This document shows, piece by piece, positions 6,680-15,334 of a DNA stretch of 64,000 bases. Under the pieces are notes generated by a model that was not told the origin of the DNA, did no database searches, and saw nothing but the letters and a program-made list of their open reading frames with translations. Location: the NCBI RefSeq assembly GCF_002879865.1, contig NZ_PNXY01000022.1, positions 61,195-125,194 on the forward strand, written 5' to 3'. The stretch is from Paraburkholderia rhynchosiae (GTDB taxonomy: Bacteria; Pseudomonadota; Gammaproteobacteria; Burkholderiales; Burkholderiaceae). A program made the position numbers and the translations under genes. Every line of letters starts with the position of its first letter. The stretch's first letter is position 1.

Positions 6680-9328
6680 TCACTCCGCGTGCGGCGACGC
6701 GGCAGCTGGCGACAATTCGGCCAGCAGCGACATCAGATATTCGATGTCGACCGGCTTGACGAGATGATGATCGAAGCCCGCCGCCTGGACGCGCAGATGG
6801 TCGTCGGCCTGGCCATAACCCGTCACCGCGATCAGCATGGGTCTCGGCTCGCCCTTGAGGCGAATCATTCTGGCCAACTCGTAGCCGTCCGTATCCGGCA
6901 GGCCGATGTCGAGCAACGCGGCATCCACGGGCTCGGCCTCGGCTTTCGCCAGCGCGTCGTCGGCGCGGTACGCGACATCGACGTGATAGCCCTCGCTTTC
7001 GCAAAGCAGCGCGAGCGAGTCGGCGGCGTCCTTGTTGTCGTCGACGATCAGCACATGCAGCGAAGCACGCTCAGCATGCGACGGTCCCGCCGCGGGCGGC
7101 GCTTCATGCAATGTCGGTGGCGTTTCGGGCGGAACAGCCAGCGGCAGCCTGATCGAAACCGTTGCGCCGCGGCCGGGCCCGGGACTTGTGATGTCGATGG
7201 ACCCGCCATGCAATTCGACAAGCTTCTTCACCAGCGACAAGCCAATGCCGAGGCCGCCGTGCGCCCGGTCGAGCGTGCGCTCGCCTTGCGCGAACAGGTC
7301 GAAGATATGCGGCAGAAGATCGGCGGAAATGCCGCTGCCGTTGTCTTCAATGGTGACGGTCGCGAACCGTTCGTCGGCAAGCGCGGTCACGCACACGTTG
7401 CCGCCTGGGTCGGTGTACTTGCACGCGTTGTTCAATACGTTGACGAGAATCTGCGAGAGACGCAGCGCGTCCGCGTGCAACCACACGGGTGCGGGCGGCA
7501 GTCGCACGGTGAGGTGCTGGCCGCGCGAAGTCGCCATCGACGACACCGTTTCCAGCGCGCCATATACCGCGGTGCCGAGCAGCAGCGGCTCACGGCGAAG
7601 CATGATGCGGCCATGCGTGATGCGCGACACTTCGAGCAGGTCGTCGACGAGCCGCGCCATGTGATCGACTTGCCGGCTCAGCATGCCGACCAGCTCGCCG
7701 GACCTCATGCCTGCCTCCTTCTCCCGGCGCAGTAGCGCGATTGCATTGCGCATCGGCGCAAGCGGGTTGCGCAGCTCGTGCGCGAGCATGGCGAGGAATT
7801 CGTCTTTGCGGCGGTCGGTTTCGCGCAATGCGAGTTCCAGCGTCTTGCGCTGCGTGATATCCACCGCGCTCGCAATGACGCGCCACGGCTTGCCGTTGTC
7901 GTCGCGCTGCAGCACGGCCTGGCTTTGCAGCCAGCTTTCCCTGTCACCCATGACGATGCGAAATTCGAGCGGCTTGTCGAATTCACCCGTGAGCGCGACG
8001 CGGCGCATCGCGGCGTCTACCACCGCGCGGTCCTCCGGGTGCACGCGGTGAAGCGCCGCGTCATAGCGCAACGCGGTCGGCGCGGCTTGCACGCCGGGCA
8101 CCGCGTCCTCACTGTCCCAGCAGGCAGTCCATGAATCGAGCGACAGATAACCGATCGTCATTCTCGCGGCGCGCATGGCGACCTGAAGACGCAGGTTGCG
8201 CTCCTCGAGCGCGGCCGCGGCGGCGCGTTCGGCGGTCACGTCGGTCGCCATGCAGAACCATTCCCGCAAGGTGCCGTCGTCGTCGTGCAATGGCGCGGCT
8301 CGTGCAACCATCGTCCGCCAACTGCCGTCTCGCCGGCGAAGCCGGAAAGTCATCGAGCCTGGCACTTGCGCCCTGACGATTTTCGACCACTTCTCGCGCG
8401 CACTGTCCTGATCGTCGGGATGGACGAGGTCGAGCCATTCGCCGCCCGCATCCAGGCCGCCCTGCGGCGCGAACGACTGCCAGTTGCCGAGCTGATTTGT
8501 ATGGCCCGCCGCATCCGCAATCCATGTCAGTTCGGAACTCGCTTCGACGAGCGCGCGATAACGCTGTTCGCTGCGTTCGCGTTCGGTCTGCGCATCGTGC
8601 TGTTCGGTGATGTCGTACGTCACGCCGAATACACGTTCGATTTCCGAGCCGGTCCCGCAGTCGGTTTCGCCACGGGTTCGTAGCCATAAGCGCCGTCCGT
8701 CTTCCAGCTCGATAGGAAAATCCAGCTCAAAGGGCACGCACTCGTGCAAGCGGCCGGTCAGTTCGCGCGCGAACCAGGCTCGATGGCTTTCGGGGATTCT
8801 GTCGAAGAGCCATTGCAACGGCACTTCTGCCTGCTGCGGATCGAGGCCGTAAATCTGCGCCAGTTGAGCGCTGATGCGCGCTGTGCGGCTGCCCATGTCC
8901 CATTCCCATGCGCCGACGCGCGCCGCGTCGAGCGCGAAGCGCAGCCGTCGTTCGCCGATCTCGTAGGCTTCGCCGGCCTTCACGAAGTCGTCGATGTCCA
9001 TTGCGATGCCGCATGCGCCGGAGAGAACGCGCGCCTCGTCGAAGATCGGCTGTAGGCGTAGCTTATGCCAGCGGTATTTGCCGTCGAACCGCTTGAGGCG
9101 GGCGTTGACCTTCACGCTTTCCCCGACGGTCAGCGCGCTGCGCCATGCATCGAGCACCTTCTTGACGTCGTCTTCGAGAACGAATTGATCCCAGTGCAGC
9201 GTGGTGTTCGGCGCAAAGGGATTACCGAGGTACTTGCGGCTGGCAAGGTTGGCATAGGTGACGATCCCGCGCGCTTCCGCGGTCCAGACGAGAGCCGGGA
9301 CGTGATCGGCAATATCGTTGTTGCTCAT
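6680..9328 (-). CDS. Multi-PAS hybrid sensor histidine kinase
   Basis: An 882-residue soluble hybrid kinase with no membrane segment. Four PAS-type domains occupy roughly residues 5-115, 125-245, 255-370 and 380-495. HisKA follows, with the phosphorylated His517 in MLAHELRNPLAPM. The HATPase domain has N-box NNACKYTD, G1 EDNGSGI and G2 GGLGIGLSLV. A receiver domain has the acceptor Asp807 (LLDIGLPDTDG), with paired acidic residues in VDDN and a Lys in LVKPVD. It likely passes phosphate from His517 to Asp807 and on to an unseen phosphotransfer protein or regulator. PAS domains point to an internal redox, light or small-molecule cue; none shows the LOV photoactive-Cys motif. ATG at 9328 was chosen because PAS homology starts directly there; the upstream frame is GC-rich noise. 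No cognate regulator is adjacent. Confidence 0.92.
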   Translation of the reverse strand: MSNNDIADHVPALVWTAEARGIVTYANLASRKYLGNPFAPNTTLHWDQFVLEDDVKKVLDAWRSALTVGESVKVNARLKRFDGKYRWHKLRLQPIFDEARVLSGACGIAMDIDDFVKAGEAYEIGERRLRFALDAARVGAWEWDMGSRTARISAQLAQIYGLDPQQAEVPLQWLFDRIPESHRAWFARELTGRLHECVPFELDFPIELEDGRRLWLRTRGETDCGTGSEIERVFGVTYDITEQHDAQTERERSEQRYRALVEASSELTWIADAAGHTNQLGNWQSFAPQGGLDAGGEWLDLVHPDDQDSAREKWSKIVRAQVPGSMTFRLRRRDGSWRTMVARAAPLHDDDGTLREWFCMATDVTAERAAAAALEERNLRLQVAMRAARMTIGYLSLDSWTACWDSEDAVPGVQAAPTALRYDAALHRVHPEDRAVVDAAMRRVALTGEFDKPLEFRIVMGDRESWLQSQAVLQRDDNGKPWRVIASAVDITQRKTLELALRETDRRKDEFLAMLAHELRNPLAPMRNAIALLRREKEAGMRSGELVGMLSRQVDHMARLVDDLLEVSRITHGRIMLRREPLLLGTAVYGALETVSSMATSRGQHLTVRLPPAPVWLHADALRLSQILVNVLNNACKYTDPGGNVCVTALADERFATVTIEDNGSGISADLLPHIFDLFAQGERTLDRAHGGLGIGLSLVKKLVELHGGSIDITSPGPGRGATVSIRLPLAVPPETPPTLHEAPPAAGPSHAERASLHVLIVDDNKDAADSLALLCESEGYHVDVAYRADDALAKAEAEPVDAALLDIGLPDTDGYELARMIRLKGEPRPMLIAVTGYGQADDHLRVQAAGFDHHLVKPVDIEYLMSLLAELSPAAASPHAE

Positions 9329-9705
9329 TGCGTTATCAATCGCACTGTTTGTACCGCTTGCAAGGGGACGCCTGATTACATCGTAAGTGAGATTGAAGCG
9401 CCGCGCTGCCTGTGCGCGGCGCTGCAATCCTCGTGTGCAGCCTGCTTTGCCGCTATTGGGGAAACCATGGGATTGCGCGGCGTTGCGGCTGGCCTCCGGC
9501 GGCAGAGCCTGGCGCGCGCTCGCCGCCAGTGCCGTGGCCAATTCCGCAGACCTTTAGGCGCAATACGTCGATATCCCGGTCACGTCGCATCATTGTGCGC
9601 CCGAAACCGGCTGCAATAATACGGGCGTGCGCGCAGCGGGGCCGGCGCGGCACAGTTGCATGACAGCGAGGCATGCGGCGCCCCTTGCGTGGGACAGGAG
9701 ACGTG
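9329..9705. other. Intergenic region between divergent kinase and TpsA genes
   Basis: 377 bases that should contain both divergent promoters. Frames here extend those of the flanking genes without protein-like composition. No operator or repeat was recognised. Confidence 0.4.
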
Positions 9706-11997
9706 ATGAACAGGACTGCATCGGCATCATATGTTCAAGATCGCTCACGTACGCGCGACGCGCGCCGAGCGCTGACGGCGCTGCTGCCGCTTGCCGCCGC
9801 CGTCCTGTTCTGCGTCGCTTCAATGGACGCGCGGGCCGCGGGTGCGCTGCCTGCCGGCGGACGCTTCGTCGGCGGGAGCGGATCGGTCGGCGGCGACGGC
9901 ACGACGCTGACGATCAACCAGAGTTCGAGCCGGGGCGTCGTCGACTGGAACAGCTTTTCGATCGGCGGCAACAACCGCGTGGTGTTCGCCAACAACAACG
10001 GCGCGACACTCAACCGCGTCACGGGAGGCTCGCCGTCGGCCATCCTCGGCACGCTGACGGCAAGCGGCAGCGTGTATCTGATCAATCCACAAGGCATCGT
10101 TGTTGGACCGAAAGGCGTCGTCTTGACGAACGGACGGTTCGTCGCGTCGACGCTCGACGCCGTGGACACCGACGCCTTCATGAACGGCCGGCCGCTGACG
10201 CTCTCGGGCAACTCGACTGCAAGCATCGTCAATCTCGGCACGATTGCGTCCGGCGCGGGAGACGTGTTCCTTATCGCGCGGCAACGGGTGGGCAACGCGG
10301 GCACTATCAGCGCGCCGAACGGCACAGCGGAACTGGCGGTCGCGCAGCAGGTGTTGCTACAGGATTCGTCGTCGGGCAGACAGGTGTTCGTGCAGGCCAG
10401 TCAGGACAGTCAGGCCGGGCAGACGGGCAGCGGCGGCACGCTCGTCAATCGCGGCGTGATTCAGGCGGCGCAGGTCAGCCTGCAAGCCGCCGACGGTAAC
10501 ATCTACGCGCTTGCGGGCAACCATGAAGCAATCCGCGCGACGGGTACCGCCATGCGCGACGGCCACGTCTGGCTGGTCGCCGGACACGGCACGCTGCGGC
10601 CGGGCGGCTCGATAGAGGCAGCGGGCGGCACCGTCGACATGAGCGCGGACACGCTGTCGTTCCCGGCTGGCGGGACCACCGTGCGCGCCGGTCAATGGAA
10701 CATCGCCACGCCGGCCTTCACCGTCGAGGACAGCGCGGCGCGTGCGCTTTCGACGAGTCTCGGCGCAGGCACTTCGGTCAATGTGCAGACGACGGGCGCC
10801 AACGGCATCGCCGGCGACATCGACGTGAACTCGGGAATCGGCTGGCAAGGGAACGCATCATTGACGCTCGCGGCGTATCGCCACGTCACGGTCGCGGAAG
10901 GCGCGACCATCGGCAATCGGGGCGGCGGCAACCTGACGTTGCGTGCCGATGCCGCAAGCATCGACAACGGCGGCGGAATCGCGAACCATGGCGTGATCGA
11001 CTGGTCGGGCAGCACGGGGCTCGTCAGTGCGCTTTACGACATGAACGGGACTTACAGCGCTGGCACGTTGCTGGGCAATCCGGCATGGACAGCCGCGCCG
11101 GGCAGCGGCCGGCTCACGCAGATCACCGCCTACAAGCTCATCAACAGCGTGGCGGATCTTCAAAACATGTCGCAGGACCTTGCGGGCAACTATGCGCTGG
11201 GCACCGACGTCGACGCGACAGGCTATACCTTGACGCCGATCGGCGACCACACGACGCCCTTCACCGGCCAGTTCGACGGCATGTGGCACAACGTGCGCAA
11301 TGCGAAGATCGTGATCGCCGACTTCAGCAAGGATTATTCGTCGGGACTCTTCGGCGTGGTCGGGCTGGCCGGCGTGCTGCGCGATGTCGGCGTGGAGAAC
11401 AGCTCTGTGAGCACCAGCTACTTTGGCAGTGGCCTCCTCGCCGGCGTGAACCAGGGAGTCATTGCGAACGCTCACTCGACTGGCGTGGCCATGGAAGTCT
11501 TCCAGGACGGCACCACTTTCGGCGGACTAGTGGGCCGCAATGAAGGCGCCGTCGAGCGCTCGTGGAGCAGCGCCGCGGTATCGGGCTCGGACGCAAACGG
11601 CGGGCTCGTCGGCTACAACCTGGGTTCGATCGCGCAGTCGTATGCGACGGGCAGCGTCAGTCCGGTTTTCTCGACGGGATATGGCGGCGGACTTGTCGGC
11701 ATCAACGATGGAACCGTCACACAGTCGTTCGCGACAGGCGCGGTCCAAACCAGAACCATGCCGACGCATGGTGTGATCGCGTTCGGCTCGGGCACGCTTG
11801 CGCCGGACGTTTACTGGAACAGAGAAACGACAGGGCAGGCCGTGAGCGGCGGCAATCTGCCGGCATCGAACGGACTGAGCACCGCGCAGATGAGCGACGC
11901 GGCCAGCTTCGCGGGTTACGACTTCGGACCGAACGGCGTGTGGGCGATGCCGTTCGCCGCGACGCACCCCGTCTTGCGCTGGCAGCTTGCGCATTAA
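9706..11997 (+). CDS. TpsA exoprotein with haemagglutination-activity domain and GLUG-type repeats
   Basis: A 763-residue secreted protein of a two-partner secretion system. A long basic signal peptide ends near ARAAG (residue 45). The TPS/haemagglutination domain follows, with the hallmarks NGATLNRVTGG and GSVYLINPQGIVVGP (the NPNG/NPQG motif), which target the protein to its TpsB pore. The C-terminal third carries GLUG-type repeats (GGLVGRNEGAVERSW, GGLVGYNLGSIAQSY, GGLVGINDGTVTQSF), expected to continue the right-handed beta-helix. At 763 residues it is short for this family, whose members often exceed 2000. Start at ATG 9706 is supported by ACAGGAG. It overlaps the TpsB gene by 11 bases, so the two are co-translated. 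Likely role: adhesion or biofilm matrix. Confidence 0.92.
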   Translation: MNRTASASYVQDRSRTRDARRALTALLPLAAAVLFCVASMDARAAGALPAGGRFVGGSGSVGGDGTTLTINQSSSRGVVDWNSFSIGGNNRVVFANNNGATLNRVTGGSPSAILGTLTASGSVYLINPQGIVVGPKGVVLTNGRFVASTLDAVDTDAFMNGRPLTLSGNSTASIVNLGTIASGAGDVFLIARQRVGNAGTISAPNGTAELAVAQQVLLQDSSSGRQVFVQASQDSQAGQTGSGGTLVNRGVIQAAQVSLQAADGNIYALAGNHEAIRATGTAMRDGHVWLVAGHGTLRPGGSIEAAGGTVDMSADTLSFPAGGTTVRAGQWNIATPAFTVEDSAARALSTSLGAGTSVNVQTTGANGIAGDIDVNSGIGWQGNASLTLAAYRHVTVAEGATIGNRGGGNLTLRADAASIDNGGGIANHGVIDWSGSTGLVSALYDMNGTYSAGTLLGNPAWTAAPGSGRLTQITAYKLINSVADLQNMSQDLAGNYALGTDVDATGYTLTPIGDHTTPFTGQFDGMWHNVRNAKIVIADFSKDYSSGLFGVVGLAGVLRDVGVENSSVSTSYFGSGLLAGVNQGVIANAHSTGVAMEVFQDGTTFGGLVGRNEGAVERSWSSAAVSGSDANGGLVGYNLGSIAQSYATGSVSPVFSTGYGGGLVGINDGTVTQSFATGAVQTRTMPTHGVIAFGSGTLAPDVYWNRETTGQAVSGGNLPASNGLSTAQMSDAASFAGYDFGPNGVWAMPFAATHPVLRWQLAH

Positions 11998-13777
11998 GCG
12001 GCGCCGTTCATCCGCGGACGAACCGGCATGCGCCTCGCGCGTGCGTTGGGCGCTGCTGGCGTCATGCGTGGCGGTGGCCGTTCAGCCTTTGCCCGTCTTC
12101 GCGCAAGCGTGGCGCGACGTTGCCCCGCAGCCCGCGCCCCCGACTCCGCGAAGCGCGCCGCCGCAGCCTTCCGCGCCGCCCGATGCCAATTCCGCGCAGA
12201 TTGCGGTGAGCAGACTCGAAGGCCTGGTGTTCGAAGCCGCGGGCGCAAGCGCGTCGGCAACGGCCGCGGCTAAACAACAAACCATTACCGCCGAAGCTCT
12301 GCCCCTACTCGACGCAGCTTTTCTGCACACGTTCGACGCCGATCTCGGCAAGCCGTTGACTTTCGGCCGCCTTGCTGAAATCCGCCGTGCGGTTGTCGAG
12401 CGTTATCGTGCGGCGGGCAAGCCACTCGTCGATGTCTACGTGCCCGAGCAGGACGTGAGCGCGGGAGTCGTTCACATCGCGGTCGCCGAATTCCGCCTCG
12501 GACAAGTGCGCACGAGCGGCAACCGCTTCTTCTCCGACAAGCTGCTGAAGCGCGAGATGCCGCTTGAGGCGGGCGGGCCGATTCTGCAATCGGACGTGTC
12601 GCTGGGACTGGCCGTGCTCAACGCGAATCCGTACCGGCGGGTGGATGCGATCTTGGCGCCCGGCGAAACCGCGAATTCGACCGACGTGATCTTGCAGACC
12701 GACGACCGCTTGCCATTGCGCGTGAACGCCGGATACGACAACGCGGGCGTGCGCGACCTCGGTCGCGATCGCTTTTTCGCGGGCATCGACTATGGCAATC
12801 TGTTCGGACTCGACCAGCACATCGCTTATCAATTCACGGCCAGCAACGATTTCTTCAGCGGCAATCCGGAGATCGAGGGCCGCGCGAACCGCGCGCGCTT
12901 CGCGGCGCATGCAGTGAGCTACATCGCACCGCTGCCGTGGCATGACAGCATCGAACTGTTCGGGGTCTATGCGCAAAGCACGCCACGTCTGCCGGACAGT
13001 TATGGGCAAACAGGCATTTCTGCGCAGATCAGCGTTCGCTACGACTGGCGTTTGCCGACCACGACCGATACCGCGCAGCTCGTCCAGTTCGGCTACGACT
13101 TCAAGCGCAGCAACAATGATCTGGAATTCGGCGGCTTTCAGGTGTTCAACTCGAACACGCACATGCATCAGTTCGTGCTGACCTACGATCTCAGCAAGCC
13201 GGGCGACGCGGGCGCAGGGCATGCGTCGGCGACGCTCGTCGGAAGTCCCGGCGGATTGGACAGCGCCAACAACGACCCTGCTTTCGGCGCCGCGCGGCGA
13301 GGCGCGACCGCCCGCTACGCGTATCTCCTACTCGCCGCACAACGCGCGTTCGCGCTCGGCGGCGGCTTCATATTGACGGCGCGAGGCGCGTTCCAGTGGA
13401 CACCGAACACATTGTTGCCGAGCGAAGAAATGGGCCTGGGTGGAGAGACGAGCGTGCGGGGTTATGAACCATATGTCGTGCTAGGCGATCGGGGCTGGAA
13501 TGTGCAGACGGAATTGCGCGCGCCCGCGCTGCCGTTCGGCATGAACAGCGCGGCGCTTCAGCCCTTCGTGTTTGTCGACGCCGGACATGTGTGGAACCGT
13601 ATCGATCAGCCCGCGGAAATCAGTCACGGTTCTCTCGTCAGCATTGGCGCGGGCGTGCGCCTTCAATGGTCGCGCTTTGTCGATTTTCGCTGCACGTACG
13701 GCGTGCCGCTGCGTGCGCCGACGCCAGGTGGATCGAAAGCGCCGATGGTGCTTCTCTACGTTTCGATCGGCAGTTAA
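11987..13777 (+). CDS. TpsB outer-membrane transporter (ShlB/FhaC/HecB family)
   Basis: A 596-residue Omp85-superfamily pore that exports the TpsA encoded just upstream. A signal peptide (WALLASCVAVAVQ..VFAQ) is followed by a Pro-rich linker, POTRA domains (about residues 80-235, including VRTSGNRFFSDKLLKREM) and a 16-strand barrel. The conserved loop-6 tetrad is present as SVRGYE, within EEMGLGGETSVRGYEP. The reading frame starts with TTG at 11987, inside the end of tpsA; an in-frame GTG near 12037, just before the signal peptide core, is an alternative. The overlap implies translational coupling. The last residues VLLYVSIGS end in a small polar residue rather than the usual aromatic, which is unusual for a barrel protein. 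Confidence 0.92.
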   Translation: MRIKRRRSSADEPACASRVRWALLASCVAVAVQPLPVFAQAWRDVAPQPAPPTPRSAPPQPSAPPDANSAQIAVSRLEGLVFEAAGASASATAAAKQQTITAEALPLLDAAFLHTFDADLGKPLTFGRLAEIRRAVVERYRAAGKPLVDVYVPEQDVSAGVVHIAVAEFRLGQVRTSGNRFFSDKLLKREMPLEAGGPILQSDVSLGLAVLNANPYRRVDAILAPGETANSTDVILQTDDRLPLRVNAGYDNAGVRDLGRDRFFAGIDYGNLFGLDQHIAYQFTASNDFFSGNPEIEGRANRARFAAHAVSYIAPLPWHDSIELFGVYAQSTPRLPDSYGQTGISAQISVRYDWRLPTTTDTAQLVQFGYDFKRSNNDLEFGGFQVFNSNTHMHQFVLTYDLSKPGDAGAGHASATLVGSPGGLDSANNDPAFGAARRGATARYAYLLLAAQRAFALGGGFILTARGAFQWTPNTLLPSEEMGLGGETSVRGYEPYVVLGDRGWNVQTELRAPALPFGMNSAALQPFVFVDAGHVWNRIDQPAEISHGSLVSIGAGVRLQWSRFVDFRCTYGVPLRAPTPGGSKAPMVLLYVSIGS

Positions 13778-13793
13778 AGCGCGCCGAAGCCCT

Positions 13794-14486
13794 TCATAAA
13801 TTTTTAAGTACACCGCTCGCGAGCTCACGCAGTTCGTCGAACTGGGTGACGAGTTCGAGGCAAAGAACAAATGCCAGCATCGCGGACGGTGCCGGGTAGC
13901 GTTCCATCCATCGCAACAGTGGAGTCGCAAAGCGCGCACGAACGACGTCCCGTGTCATGACATAGGCAATGGCGATTCCCACGGCGGCACCCACCAGCAA
14001 ATCAGTTGGATAGTGAAAGCCGAGATAGGCGCGCGGAACGCAAATGACGAGCGTGGTGTACAGAAGCGCCAGCACGCCGATTCCCCGCCATACGCAGAAG
14101 ATGCCTGTGGCGATCGCCATCCATAGCATCGCGTGATCGCTTGGAAACGAACTCCATGCTGTGAGCAAGGCGTCCTTTGTCGCACCAGTCGCAAAGTGCA
14201 GATGCAGTTCGGGGCTGTAGACAGGGCGCACTCTGAATGGCAATAAATGAGTCAGCGCTCTTCCCACGACGAGCGCCATGAGGCCGCTCGCGATTGTTGC
14301 GATGACCATTTCGCGCCGCCATTGGCAACGCTCGCCCGGTTCAAACCACATCCACCACAACACGGGAATGAGCACGAGGCCCTTGAATGTGTACAGATCG
14401 GCGACGGCTCGTATCGCACGCGTCATAAAGAAACCGAAGTGCAGGTTCGAAAGATATATCTCGATGACAGTATCGAAGTTATTCAT
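13794..14486 (-). CDS. PAP2-family membrane phosphatase, copy 1
   Basis: A 230-residue polytopic protein with the three phosphatidic-acid-phosphatase motifs: GRALTHLLPFRVRP (C1, KxxxxxxRP-like), SSFPSDHA (C2, with PSDH in place of PSGH) and PRAYLGFHYPTDLL (C3, RxxxxxHxxxD). Such enzymes remove phosphate from lipid phosphates or undecaprenyl pyrophosphate at the periplasmic face. It is matched end to end, at equal length, by the protein at 43406-44098. ATG at 14486 begins the segment conserved between the copies (MNNFDT against MNSFDT), which fixes the start. The gene converges on tpsB with only 16 bases between stops. Confidence 0.88.
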   Translation of the reverse strand: MNNFDTVIEIYLSNLHFGFFMTRAIRAVADLYTFKGLVLIPVLWWMWFEPGERCQWRREMVIATIASGLMALVVGRALTHLLPFRVRPVYSPELHLHFATGATKDALLTAWSSFPSDHAMLWMAIATGIFCVWRGIGVLALLYTTLVICVPRAYLGFHYPTDLLVGAAVGIAIAYVMTRDVVRARFATPLLRWMERYPAPSAMLAFVLCLELVTQFDELRELASGVLKNL

Positions 14487-14790
14487 TTTTGTGGGTATGT
14501 AAGAACTTGTTGCGAACAGAATAGAACTTCCTCCCTTTCTTGCTGGCAACTGGCCGGCAAGGCGCCCCGGCAAGGAAGCGGCAGCCAAAGCATAAACCAT
14601 TCTTCGCAACACGCTTTTTCCCAAGGCACCGACTGGTTAGCGTACCTGATGACTAGCTATCGACGATTAATCACTACGTCCGCTGCCTATACTGGGGTTA
14701 CGCGCCGGATGGCTACCAAGGGGCGCGAGCGCGGAGCGTTCGCGTTCGTCCTGCGCGTCTGAGTCCCGAGTGGAGGTAAGGGGAAACGTC
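14487..14790. other. Intergenic region upstream of PAP2 copy 1 and the GYD gene
   Basis: 304 bases between divergent genes. It contains the promoter-like CCTATACTGGGG at 14686-14697, which also occurs upstream of an unrelated gene at 41338. Nothing else was recognised. Confidence 0.4.
14686..14697 (+). promoter_or_regulatory. Promoter-like element CCTATACTGGGG, copy 1
   Basis: Contains TATACT, a good sigma-70 -10 hexamer; GATTAA lies 17 bases upstream as a weak -35. The 12 bases are identical to 41338-41349. It would give the GYD gene a leader of about 85 bases. Promoter function is inferred. Confidence 0.4.
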
Positions 14791-15084
14791 ATGGCGACTT
14801 ATATCGTTCTTGCACAGTTCACTGACCAGGGCATTCGCAATATAAAAAATAGCCCGCAGCGCGCCGGTCAGGCGGCGGAAATGGCCAGGAGCTTCGGTTG
14901 CGAAATGAAGGAGATCTACTGGACGATGGGGCAATACGACATTGTCACTATCGTGGAAGCGCCGGATGAGCAAAGCTTCATGTCATTCGGTTTTGCGCTC
15001 GGCTCTGCGGGCAATGTCAAAACGCAGACGTTACGTGCGTTCACGAAAGAAGAATTCGGCGCGTGCCTCGGCAAGCTTCCGTGA
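14791..15084 (+). CDS. GYD-domain protein
   Basis: A 97-residue protein beginning MATYIVLAQFTDQGIRNI and containing the patterns typical of GYD proteins: KEIYWTMGQYDIVTIVEAPD, then SAGNVKTQTLRAF. GYD is a small ferredoxin-like alpha/beta domain of unknown function, often found as an oligomer. ATG at 14791 was chosen because TGGAGGTAAGGGG precedes it and the family starts there; the ORF could start 21 bases earlier. It stands 250 bases before flavohaemoglobin on the same strand, so a shared stress response is possible but not shown. Confidence 0.88.
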   Translation: MATYIVLAQFTDQGIRNIKNSPQRAGQAAEMARSFGCEMKEIYWTMGQYDIVTIVEAPDEQSFMSFGFALGSAGNVKTQTLRAFTKEEFGACLGKLP

Positions 15085-15334
15085 ACGGTGAGCTGCGCGA
15101 TGATGCCAACGGGAGGCCTGGTTATCGGCACGTCAGCTGCATGCCAGGCGGGTGCGATGCGCGGGCGGTGCATCGCATTCAACAGTCGTCGCATTGGTCT
15201 TTCCAGGCAGGGAGATAGACGCAGCCCGGAGGGAACGCGTGCTTCCGTCGCGCAGTCACGAGTTTTGCTTCCTCGGCATGTTCATGGCCAACGGCGCGCG
15301 GCCGCTCTCGGGCGCCACATGAAAGGAGAGGCAA

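Noticed and set aside
12305..13222. Long minus-strand frame inside tpsB
   Set aside because: Antisense shadow of a GC-rich gene; composition is His/Arg-rich and no family is recognised.
15085..15334. NsrR or NorR site before hmp
   Set aside because: Palindromic GATGCAT-like or GT-N7-AC patterns were sought but no convincing match was found.
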